A DNA stretch of 64,000 nt from Dallia pectoralis (Eukaryota > Chordata > Actinopteri > Esociformes > Umbridae), in contig CM055730.1 of the NCBI GenBank assembly GCA_029465975.1, positions 6,209,801 to 6,273,800 on the forward strand, read 5' to 3'. Below are positions 43,319-55,417 of this stretch, piece after piece. Position 1 is the first letter of the stretch; every line of letters begins with the position of its first letter. A program made the translations under genes and the position numbers. The notes below the pieces were generated by a model. It searched no databases, had not been told where the DNA came from, and worked only from the letters and a program-made list of their open reading frames with translations.

Positions 43319-44129
43319 GCCTATCTCTTTTTGTTGACTTCAGCTAACTCCTTCGTGTCTCTCCCTCCCCACTTAACCAACTGTAATTCTCTTTGCCGCC
43401 CATTCTTGGGGCAAGTGAAGTCACCACCATTATTTAGGAATGTGATACGCACACATGATTGCACAATAATATTTTTTTACTAAGTCGTTTGACACACATA
43501 AAACCTTTCCTAATTTCGTTTCCTCTCGTCCTGCCTCCTCACGTCTCGTCTCCTCATTTCCTACCGTCTCTTCTTTACCTCGGTTTTGCTTCGCCTCCTA
43601 CCTCTGCCCTGCTTCAGTTCCACCTGTCTCATCTAATATATATTTTTTCACTTCTTTCCCATGGTTGCCAGCCTTTTTATCTTTTTAACCTTTCAGTTAA
43701 TTCTAGTGTTCAGCATGGATTTGGGATTGGCTTGTTCTTATCAGCACTTTCATTCTGCTAAGTGTGTGCGTGTAATCCTGGATAAAGCCAGAAGTCTCCA
43801 TGAAGATGGTAAAACCTGACAACTTGATCCACACAAGGTGTTCTAACAGGTACCCACAAGGTAAAATGCCTTTTCCGTATTAGGTTTATGGTAATGTTAG
43901 AATTAAAGTCTGGTTCGGAGGTTAGGTTTAGTGTTAGGGTTTAGTTTAGTCATATAGGTTAATTTATCAAGGTTTAAGTTGATAGTTTGCGGCTAAGAGT
44001 TAGGATTTGATTTATGTTTAGGGGAGATGGGAAATATTATCCATGTAATATTTGGATTGGCAACCTTCTAGTGTGCTACATCTGTAGGGAACAGGAAGGT
44101 GTTAGGGTTGTAGGCTAGGGCTTCAATTA

Positions 44130-45075
44130 TAAGCATTATAATTGTGGGTAATATGGAGGCAGCTAGCATTATAAGAGAGTGATATATGGAGGCAGCTAGC
44201 ATTATAAGAGAGTGATATATGGAGACAGCTAGCATTATAAGAGAGTGATATATGGAGACAGCTAGCATTATAAGAGAGTGATATATGGAGGCAGCTAGCA
44301 TTATAAGAGAGTGATATATGGAGACAGCTAGCATTATAAGAGAGTGATATATGGAGGCAGCTAGCATTATAAGAGAGTGATATATGGAGACAGCTAGCAT
44401 TATAATTGTGGGTAAATATGGAGGCAGGCTAGCATTATAATTGTGGGTAATATGGAGGCAGGCTAGCATTATAATTGTGGGTAATATGGAGGCAGGCTAG
44501 CATTATAATTGTGGGTAATATGGAGGCAGGCTAGCATTATAATTGTGGGTAATATGGAGGCAGGCTAGCATTATAATTGTGGGTAATATGGAGGCAGGCT
44601 AGCATTATAATTGTGGGTAAATATGGAGGCAGGCTAGCATTATAATTGTGGGTAATATGGAGGCAGGCTAGCATTATAATTGTGGGTAATATGGAGGCAG
44701 GCTAGCATTATAATTGTGGGTAATATGGAGGCAGGCTAGCATTATAATTGTGGGTAATATGGAGGCAGGCTAGCATTATAATTGTGGGTAATATGGAGGC
44801 AGGCTAGCATTATAATTGTGGGTAATATGGAGGCAGGCTAGCATTATAATTGTGGGTAATATGGAGGCAGGCTAGCATTATAATTGTGGGTAATATGGAG
44901 GCAGCTAGCATTATAATTGTGGGTAATATGGAGGCAGGCTAGCATTATAATTGTGGGTAATATGGAGGCAGGCTAGCATTATAATTGTGGGTAATATGGA
45001 GGCAGCTAGCATTATAAGAGAGTGATATATGGAGACAGGCTAGCATTATAATTGTGGGTAATATGGACACAGGCT
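44130..45075. repeat. 33/34-bp minisatellite with two unit types
   Basis: A left block has GAGTGATATATGGAGACAGC plus TAGCATTATAAGA (33 bp); a right block has GTGGGTAATATGGAGGCAGG plus CTAGCATTATAATT (34 bp). One left-type unit reappears inside the right block near 45010. About 28 copies. Confidence 0.95.
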
Positions 45076-46624
45076 AGCAGTAATGGGGATGGGGCCACTA
45101 TGCCAACCTTGCCTGTTCACTGTTTACAACATTTCCTTTTGCATGTGTGGGCATTCGTGGGAGAGTTATCGGGCATTAGCGAGGAAACCACACTCTCCCA
45201 ATCTGCTTCAGGAGATCCTTGATTCCCTGCAAGTTCCGGGCCATTGAGTAACTGCTCTGGGCACTCTGACATAGATTCGGTAGCTTGTAATATCAACGAC
45301 CGGCCAAAGCGAGCAGGTCACCTGGTCAGCCCACACTGTAGTTAGAGCGTGTATGGCAGTGGGGGTTCTGGCACTTGTGCTTGGATGGAAGTGGATGGAG
45401 GGAGGGAGGGAGGGAGGAAGGGTGAAACAGGGAGAGGAAGTGAGGCTGAGAGTGAGTGGGTGGAACTGTATGGGGGAGAGTGAAAGAGAATGAAGGGGGG
45501 GGGGTTAGAGGGTAGAAGGACGGGGTGAGTAGGGGGCGGGTGTATCTTTTTGGGGGTGTTTCTCTTTGATTAGCTTAGCAACTCTTCTCATCTTAACAGT
45601 CATTAGCAAGACATCATGTGGTTTTCTAAAGAGGTAATCAAATGAGTGCCCCATGTCGGCGTTCAGGCATTCAATAGGGACATTTATGTCTTTTGGGATT
45701 TAACCCTTCATTTTACACCAAATGTTCTTCTGTTTTTGGGAAATCCTATAATCCTACAGAGAAGTCAGAAACATTGACTTTCAGAAATTAACTCTGTTAT
45801 TCAGAATCCTTACTACAGCATTACTTGCTGACATCAGCAGAAAACACTAATATGACTCCAAACAGTCTTGATAAATTACTGCTACGCTGTAGGCAGTATG
45901 CGCTGACATCTCAAACTGCACCTCAGCTCTACCAAGTGCACTTCGACCGGGGCCTTCGGGAGAATAGAGGACCATTTGGGCCTCAGGGAGATTTGTAGCC
46001 TGGTGAGTACATTATGTCACTAGGATGAATTATGGTGCTCCGCTGATGGCGTGATTAGGATTCTCGGCATGCAGCCATGTCTCAGATAGAGAGAAGGGGG
46101 GTCGGGTTGGGGGGGCAGGGTTGAAGGGGGTATTGAGAGAATGGAGGATGGGGAGGTGTAATAGTGGCGGGGGGGGTAGAGTGATAGAAAAGTGAAATGT
46201 TAGAATGAGTTTAACCCTGAACACATTATAACTCAATCATGAGATGGACCGGATATTATTTTCACATCCAGTCTGTCTAGTATAGCGCACCTAAAACCTT
46301 TCACTGGAGTTTCATGTTTGTCCTAGTGCCAGTAGTGGGCTGTTTGCACAGGACTCAACGGGCCAAAACTGGAACTCGGGTCATATGTAGATTCTGCTAA
46401 AATCTAAAGTTTAGGTCTGAGTACATCCACACAATAAAGTAATAGGAAAACAAACCTGTGTCTCACTCTTATGATGGAATAAATCCATTTTATGGGGCTT
46501 GTCTACGGTCAATTTGCATTAAACATATTTTCATAATTTACTACTTTACCTCATAATTTACTACATGGGGTGGCCTAAGAAAGTAGCTTATGGCCTAAGT
46601 AGTAGGTTATTACACATTGGCCAC

Positions 46625-47330
46625 TGTCTTAGACCACTACAGGTTATAACATGGACTACAGTCTTAGACCACTACATGTTATAACATGGACTACTGTCTT
46701 AGACCACTACATGTTATAACATGGACTACTGTCTTAGACCACTACAGGTTATAACATGGACTACTGTCTTAGACCACTACATGTTATAACATGGACTACT
46801 GTCTTAGACCACTACAGGTTATAACATGGACTACTGTCTTAGACCACTACAGGTTATAACATGGACTACTGTCTTAGACTACTACAGGTTATAACATGGA
46901 CTACTGTCTTAGACCACTACAGGTTATAACATGGACTACAGTCTTAGACCACTACAGGTTATAACATGGACTACAGTCTTAGACCACTACAGGTTATAAC
47001 ATGGACTACTGTTTTAGACCACTACAGATTATAACATGGACTACTGTCTTAGACCACTGCAGATTATAACATGGACTACTGTCTTAGACCACTGCAGATT
47101 ATAACATGGACTACTGTCTTAGATCACTGCAGATTATAACATGGACTACTGTCTTAGATCACTGCAGATTATAACATGGACTACTGTCTTAGACCACTAC
47201 AGATTATAACATGGACTACTGTTTTGGACCACTACAGATTATAACATGGACTACTGTCTTAGATCACTGCAGATTATAACATGGACTACTGTTTTAGACC
47301 ACTACAGATTATAACATGGACTACTACCTT
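46625..47330. repeat. 35-bp minisatellite, 20 copies
   Basis: Unit CTGTCTTAGACCACTACAGG plus TTATAACATGGACTA. The right half carries CAGATT in place of CAGGTT, a gradient of variants along the array. Confidence 0.95.
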
Positions 47331-49084
47331 GACAAGATCTACGTGGTCACAACACACTGCAGCAGACATATTTACCCTCAAGGCCAAAGTCAATATAGAT
47401 ATTTGTTGGGTCAGTAATTTGATCCAGATGGGTTTGTGTAGACAACATCAGTGATGCACAGCTTCTAACCAGCTGTCTAGTGGACTCGCTGACGGACTGT
47501 CTGACCGGCTGACTGTCTGACCGGCTGACTGACTGGTGGATCGGTTGATTGGCTATTGTTCAAAGTTGTTATAGATGTTGTTCTATTTATGGGGGGGTTT
47601 CTGTCTTCTCAGATGTTTTAAAACTTCTGCAAACCGTTACATAAAATTCCCATCAGAAGTAGTGCCGTTTTCAACCCGGAGAGCACTCCAAGTAATCACA
47701 GAGGCGATCACGTTTCTCATCTCAGCCACATTAACATGTCTGCCGCCTTAATGCAGGACCCCATCACACTAGTCTGGATGCAGGAACAGAAACATGTCCT
47801 CTCAGAACGGGAACAGCCGACTGACCCCTAAAATGGAACATGTTGGCTGTAACCGGTAGATGAATACAGGCTGGTTAACACTACTGTATAGAAGACCCAT
47901 CGGGATGAAGAAGTGGTGGAAGAGTGAGATTGGAGAGAGGACAAGAGAGACCTACTTTTTGTGATCTAGTGGATGTGATGTGTGGGCAAACTGGGTTTTC
48001 CTAAACAAATTACCGCAAGGATGTAGACATGCATGATAAATCTGAAACAAAGCAAAAACAATTAGCATATAGACAAACAGGAATACACTCAGCTGGTCCA
48101 CTGAAGCACGTTGCTCTCCACGCAGACGGGCCACGTCTTCATTCCATTATCCCGCTACTGCAGTCATTAGCAGCACAACGGCTGTGCAGAAATGATGACG
48201 TAGCTTGTAGATTCCACTTAAAGAGGCCTAATTTGTTTCTCCGCTAACGAAAACCTTATCGACCCCAATGTGAACCATTCACTAATTATAAAACAAGTTT
48301 TCTGTTGTAGCCAACTGGCTCGTAATAAGTCGTCTGTATATGATCCTGTTGTTACCTTATAAAGCCTGTGGGAGGCGAAGGGTTAAAGACTAGCATGGTG
48401 TGGTGGTTGATGTTTAGGAGCCACACTATCTAGACTTTTCTGCATGTAGCCCAGTTTAGTGTGACACTTCACCACTCGCCAGCCAGCCCGTAGGCAGGAC
48501 ATGAGGTCAGTGTTGGGGGCGGAGCCTAGGAGGGGATGTTGAGACTGTTTTGTGTACCCCTAAACGCATGCAGAGTAAAGCCAATGTGTTTTTCTGCTTC
48601 CTGGAAGTCACCTGACAGGTAGACAGGAAACCGGTCAGTGAAGTGGATCTGATACTGTGTCCCAAATGGCATCCTCCTCCCTTTATAGTGTAATAATGAA
48701 CAATATGTTTCCATTTGGGATGCGCCCTGAATGTCTTTAATGCAGACAACAGACACTTTCCAATAAAGACCCCTCCCACTACAGACCATAATGATTCGCT
48801 ATTGTCATTGGTAATATTTCCCCCAAAACATTTTAGATGGACTAAAATAGCCTTTTTTGCAAATAGCACAGATATAGATGCGTTTGGCCTCAACAGCAAT
48901 TGCTTTGCTTTGGCAGTTTTGACGCTTGCCTTTTCTGCAGGAGAGAAAAAGCAAAGAGAAGAAAATGAAGCAGTCATTGATCTCTACCAATTCAAGACTC
49001 AAATAGAATCTTGTTGGCTAGTACTGACGCTTAATCATTGAAAGACGCTTTACTTGTCTTTATAGTCATCTAAAGAAAACAATT

Positions 49085-50862
49085 GTCATTAGGTCCTTCA
49101 CATTCCTCGTCATGTCCTGTCATTTGGTACTTCACATTCCTTGTCATGTCGTGTCATTTGGTCCTTCACATTCCTCGTCATGTCCTGTCATTAGGTCCTT
49201 CACATTCCTTGTCATGTCCTGTCATTTGGTCCTTCACATTCCTTGTCATGTCCTGTCATTTGGTCCTTCACATTCCTCGACATGTCCTGTCATTTGGTCC
49301 TTCACATTCCTCGTCATGTCCTGTAATTTGGTCCTTCACATTCTTCGTCATGTCCTGTCATTTGGTCCTTCACATTCCTCGTCATGTCCTGTCATTTGGT
49401 CCTTCACATTCCTCGTCATGTCCTGTCATTTGGTCCTTCACATTCCTCGTCATGTCCTGTCATTTGGTACTTCACATTCCTCGTCATGTCCTGTCATTTG
49501 GTCCTTCACATTCCTTGTCATGTCCTGACATTTGGTACTTCACATTCCTTGTCATGTCCTGACATTTGGTACTTCACATTCCTTGTCATGTCCTGTCATT
49601 TGGTCTTTCAGATCTCTTGTCATGTCATATCATTTGGTACTTCACATTCCTTGTCATGTCCTGTCATTTGGTCTTTCACATTCCTCCTCATGTCCTGTCA
49701 TTTGGTCTTTCAGATCTCTTGTCATGTCATATCATTTGGTACTTCACATTCCTTGTCATGTCCTGTCATTTGGTCTTTCAGATCTCTTGTCATGTCTTAT
49801 CATTTGGTACTTCACATTCCTTGTCATGTCCTGTCATTTGGTCCTTCACATTCCTCCTCATGTCCTGTCATTTGGTACTTCAGATCTCTTGTCATGTCAT
49901 ATCATTTGGTACTTCACATTCCTTGTCATGTCCTGTCATTTGGTACTTCAGATCTCTTGTCATGTCATATCATTTGGTACTTCACATTCCTTGTCATGTC
50001 CTGTCATTTGGTCCTTCACATTCCTCGACATGTCCTGTCATTTGGTCCTTCACATTCCTCGTCATGTCCTGTAATTTGGTCCTTCACATTCTTCGTCATG
50101 TCCTGTCATTTGGTCCTTCACATTCCTCGTCATGTCCTGTCATTTGGTCCTTCACATTCCTCGTCATGTCCTGTCATTTGGTCCTTCACATTCCTCGTCA
50201 TGTCCTGTCATTTGGTACTTCACATTCCTCGTCATGTCCTGTCATTTGGTCCTTCACATTCCTTGTCATGTCCTGACATTTGGTACTTCACATTCCTTGT
50301 CATGTCCTGACATTTGGTACTTCACATTCCTTGTCATGTCCTGTCATTTGGTCTTTCAGATCTCTTGTCATGTCATATCATTTGGTACTTCACATTCCTT
50401 GTCATGTCCTGTCATTTGGTCTTTCACATTCCTCCTCATGTCCTGTCATTTGGTCTTTCAGATCTCTTGTCATGTCATATCATTTGGTACTTCACATTCC
50501 TTGTCATGTCCTGTCATTTGGTCTTTCAGATCTCTTGTCATGTCATATCATTTGGTACTTCACATTCCTTGTCATGTCCTGTCATTTGGTCCTTCACATT
50601 CCTCCTCATGTCCTGTCATTTGGTACTTCAGATCTCTTGTCATGTCATATCATTTGGTACTTCACATTCCTTGTCATGTCCTGTCATTTGGTACTTCAGA
50701 TCTCTTGTCATGTCATATCATTTGGTACTTCACATTCCTTGTCATGTCCTGTCATTTGGTCTTTCAGATCTCTTGTCATGTCATATCATTTGGTACTTCA
50801 CATTCCTTGTCATGTCCTGTCATTTGGTCTTTCAGATCTCTTATCATGTCATATCATTTGAC
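49085..50862. repeat. 34-bp minisatellite with 748-bp higher-order repeat
   Basis: About 52 copies of CATTCCTCGTCATGTCCTGT plus CATTTGGTCCTTCA, with a second type CAGATCTCTTGTCATGTCAT plus ATCATTTGGTACTT. The marked variant CATTCCTCGACATG occurs at 49271 and again at 50019, exactly 748 bp or 22 units later, and the variant order in between repeats. 34 bp is not divisible by three, so overlapping ORFs appear in all + frames (LVMSCHLVLHIPRH); they are not genes. Confidence 0.95.
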
Positions 50863-51805
50863 TTTACATATCCTTCATCCCTGTAAAAAACATGGATTCA
50901 TTCTCTCTTTTTGAATGGCCCTAATTCTATAGTTCCGCCTCTTATTAAGATTACAATCTGCTTTGGTCCTGGGTGTTCAGTAAAGTGTTTTTTCTGTAGA
51001 TGCTGAGGTTTAATTAATTGGTGTCTACATGAGTATTCAGTATCCCAGAGCGGACATGCCACAGACTTCTCACAGTCTGCGTACAGAAGCGCACTAACGT
51101 AAAAGTAAATACAGGTTTTTCTGCATTTCACTGGTAGAAACAAGCCATTCACATTTCCTGATTGAAAGCAGACCACATTATCCAGAATTCATTGTAAGAA
51201 GGAACCGCCCCAATTATATAGTATATATACACCATCATAGACAGCAGATTATAGCAGAAAATTAGGACTCTATTATAATCTATTATATTGTGTATATATA
51301 CAGCATGACATAGTTTATAATGTGTATATTATAGTCTTTTTTAGAAATATGAATAAACCATTAGCTGGTCTAGTATAGAATCTATAAATAATTACAATGT
51401 TTCATGTAAAATCTATACATTGTTATAGATTCTATCAGTGTTTACTGTCTATAGTCTGTACAGTTGTGTCTGTCTGGTGTTATGGGCTTTCTGATGGGGT
51501 TGAGATTCTGGTGATCTTAACCACACTGCAGTGTCAGCTGTAGAATTTATCCTGGTTCTGTCTGAGCTGGCTGATTTTCACACTGCCCAGGTACACACAC
51601 GCACACACACACACACACAATATCAAATGCACAGTGACATCTCTCTCACTTTCCACAACTGTGATACACACAATCACAAACATGAATGTTTGGACTGAAT
51701 GTTCCCGTCAGACTGATCCAGCTACTTAAAGAAGCACTTCACAAAAGCCTTGGAGGTGCTGTTGTCTCCGGAGAATTACTGCAAGACAGGACAGTGTTTT
51801 TCTCT

Positions 51806-51811
51806 CTGCCG

Positions 51812-51843
<32 letters not shown>
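51806..51843. repeat. (TG)n microsatellite
   Basis: About 19 TG units. A (CA) run of about 12 units lies nearby at 51597-51620. Confidence 0.95.
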
Positions 51844-51845
<2 letters not shown>

Positions 51846-53296
51846 ATTCCTGTCAGCGTCAGAGCTGCTTAAAATTTGTCCGGTCTTTAAGTAAGGACTT
51901 AGTTAATAGGGACATTTTGGCCAGTTCTCACAAAATACTGTATTCCTGGCATTGAGGATTAGGAATGGAATTACAGCGACGAATAAGGGGTTATCCCACC
52001 GCTGGTATATTACGGTGCAAATATATATTGTGGATTTGGTATAGGATAACATAGGAACCTCTGGGTGTTGTGCAGTGTCGCGGATCGTGTACAGGCCATG
52101 TGGTTTGCCTGGTGACAGCAAACCGGGTGCCTCTATTTAAAACGAGTGACCATTAATACACACATCTATACAACGCCCTCGTGTATCATGCTTAACATGT
52201 TAGCATATGCAATTTAGCAGGTGATGCTATCGAGAGCAGCGTCCAGGTGCGCTATACGTTCCTACATGATACGTATGGGTGGTCCTGGGAATTATATTGT
52301 GCATCCCGGCACTGCACGTGCTTAACCAACAGAAGCTATGGAGACGACATTCAATGGATAGAACCTATTCGGGCGCTTGAAGTGGTTTTGGTTCTAGCGG
52401 ACGGTCCTGGCAAGAACATAAAAAGAGTAATTCCTAGATTTTCAGAGGTAAGCCTAAAAGGTCGGAAGTATTTTTATAACAGCATTAATGAAATTCCTTG
52501 ACTACTTCACTGTGCATGTTCTTAGCGGGGGATAATTGAGAAAATAATTGTTTTGCTGATTTTGTGGTAATATTATTAGTATTTTTCTGAAAGTGAATAG
52601 CCGCCAGGCCTGGACAGCATTGTGTCAACCTCACCATATTCTCGGTTCTTTTGCTCTCGTATGTAAAGCTGTATTATCCAACAGATGTCCTTTCTCCCTC
52701 TCTGGGACGGTCCAGCCTGCTAGCTCAGACTCTGTGGCCTTCCACACGGTTTAGTCCTTGCAGGGATTTGGGCGTTGTCCCAAATGTCACTCGTTACCCA
52801 ATCTAGCTCTCTAGCTGTGCGGGGCATATGTCATATTTTCTTACCTAGCAGTCTTGATGTGTTTTTTTTCCTGTAACTTCTCTTCAAATGACAAATGCTT
52901 TAGTTCCTACTGGGGCTACAACAACTAATCAGAAAAATTGTTAATGTCAATAATAGAAGTTGGTGGCAACGAACGTCACTATCGATTAGTTGGGTCTTCA
53001 CAAGCATTTTGATATATAGCGGAGGGAAGTCATGTACGGCCAAAATAAACAACAAATAAAGATTTTTTAAATCACAGTAGAAATCGCATTAAACTCAGAA
53101 AATCTTCGCTAAATGGCTGTGAGATTCACCATAAACTACTGAAGTTGAATAACAATTGCCTTCATGTAGTGTGCTAGCTAGACATTTTTTGTTAACCTCC
53201 TAACGTTAGCTAGCTACCATCTCATCTGCTATCTAGATGCAATATGTGCTGTTTCTGCATGCATGGTTGTGCTGTGAAAAACAAGTTGAAAATAGG

Positions 53297-53405
53297 GGGT
53301 ACCAACGTGAGGAGGTACCAACGTGAGGAGGTACCACGTGAGGAGGTACCAACGTGAGGAGGTACCAACGTGAGGAGGTACCACGTGAGGAGGTACCAAC
53401 GTGAG
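53297..53405. repeat. 16-bp minisatellite
   Basis: Copies of GAGGAGGTACCAACGT, with a GAGGTACCACGT variant, just outside the left arm of the inverted-repeat element. Confidence 0.93.
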
Positions 53406-55417
53406 GTACTAATGTGAAAAAAAGTTTACCTTGATTATTGTACTGCAATGAGATAATGTGATGTGTCATTCTGTAATGTGATAGTGGAATGTGATACTGG
53501 GTGGTGTAACTGTGATAGTGTGTTGTATATCTGCTAAAACAGTCATATGTATCTGCTATAACAGTCATATGTATCTGCTATAACAGTCATAGTTGCTATA
53601 ACAGTCATGTGTATCTGCTATAACAGTCATATGTATCTGCTATAACAGTCATATGTGTCTGCTATAACAGTCATATGTATCTGCTATAACAGTCATAGTT
53701 GCTATAACAGTCATGTGTATCTGCTATAACAGTGTTGTATAACTGCAGTGGCAGATGAATTACAGTATAGTGAATTCCCCTGCATCGTAATGTACTGACG
53801 CTGCCTTCTGTTGCTGTGGCGTTGCTAGGCTTTCCTGCTCTGTAGCAACCAAGGATGGCAGAACTAATTCATGCAATGAATTACTTCCATCAACAATATT
53901 CAAATATTCTGCCTGACAGTTGTTCTTAGACTTAAACATGAGCCTCTATGTAGTGTTATAAACCCTCTATGTAGTTACCTAAAACCCCTATATACATGTA
54001 GTGTTATAAACCCTCTATGTAGTTACCTAAAACCCTATACACATGTAGTGTTATAAACCCTCTATGTAGTTACCTAAAACCCTATACACATGTAGTGTTT
54101 AATAAAGCCTCTGGACCGCTGTTCATCCCAGACATATCCCCTTCACCTGATGGTCCTTATCTAAATACATACAGGCCGCTCTCCGACTCTTTAAGAGGAT
54201 TTACTTTAATTCAAAGATCAAACATCATGATTGAAATCGGCGTTACCCCTCCAGAGGCTTAAAGAAGTGTCAGAAAACACTGTTGACAGTTATTACAGCT
54301 GTTGTATAGCAAGTTGTTGGGGATAATACTACACTATTTGAGTATTCTTCTTGACAGAACTGTGTGAGGTCTAGATATTGAGTTCCTTGAGAGAGTCAAT
54401 GGACTGCAATCTTCAAGTCAGGCCAGACATTTTCGATTAGAGCAAGGTCAATGCTCTGGCTGGGCCACTCAGGGGAATTAGGATTTCCTGCCTCCCGATC
54501 ATAATGACCCTCATAAGACGTCTTTGTAGTGACTTAGCCCATTATAACCCAGACTATGTAGACACTGAACCCGTCATCAGCGGAGATTAGCGGAGACCTG
54601 TACTAGTTGAAAGGATGTCACACTGAGTTTGTCCCCCTGAATATGGTTAGATAGGAACCCTTAAGGTATACTTTTTGCTATTCAACTACCTATTGAGGAA
54701 TGGTTGGTGTCTGTTTGCATAAGGCCCATGTTAATGCTGAGGGAATCCGATTTATAAGCCCTCAGGGACTGTCTGTTGCCCCAACCCACATGTTAACACC
54801 CAGGGCATTCACTACATAAAAAGCTTGTTGGTAACTACAGACAGGGTTCATAAGACAATACATTGTGACGTAAGATCTCAAATCTAAGAACAACTGTCAG
54901 GCAGACTATTTGAATATTGTTGATGGAAGTAATTCATTGCATGAATTAGTTCTGCCATCCTTGGTTGCTACAGAGCAGGAAAGCCTAGCAACGCCACAGC
55001 AACAGAAGGCAGTGTCAGTACATTACGATGCAGGGGAATTCACTATACTGTAATTCATCTGCCACTGCAGTTATACAACACTGTTATAGCAGATACACAT
55101 GACTGTTATAGCAAATATGATTGTTATATCAGATACACATGATTGTTATTGCAGATACATATGACTGTTATAGCAGACACATATTTACATTTACATTAAA
55201 TTTTGCGCATTTAGCAGACGCTCTTATCCAGAGCGACTTACAATAAGTGCAGGCATTTCACATATAGCTAAAACACACATCAAAAAGGCAAGTGCTAGAG
55301 ATAGAAGGGGTGCTAGGAGAGGAGGAATGGGTGATAATCGTAGAAGAATGATTCGGTAGTGAAGTTTCAAACAGTTGAGAGTTGTGGAGCTCCATTCATG
55401 GAGCTACTGGAGGTACA

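Noticed and set aside
49083..50914. Overlapping ORFs of 140-308 codons (LVMSCHLVLHIPRH)
   Set aside because: All three + frames are open because the 34-bp unit lacks stops; no start context, no family resemblance.
52247..52501. 84-codon ORF (MRYTFLHDTYGWSWELYC) as a possible small gene
   Set aside because: No recognisable family, no splice or codon evidence, and length within chance expectation for intronic DNA.
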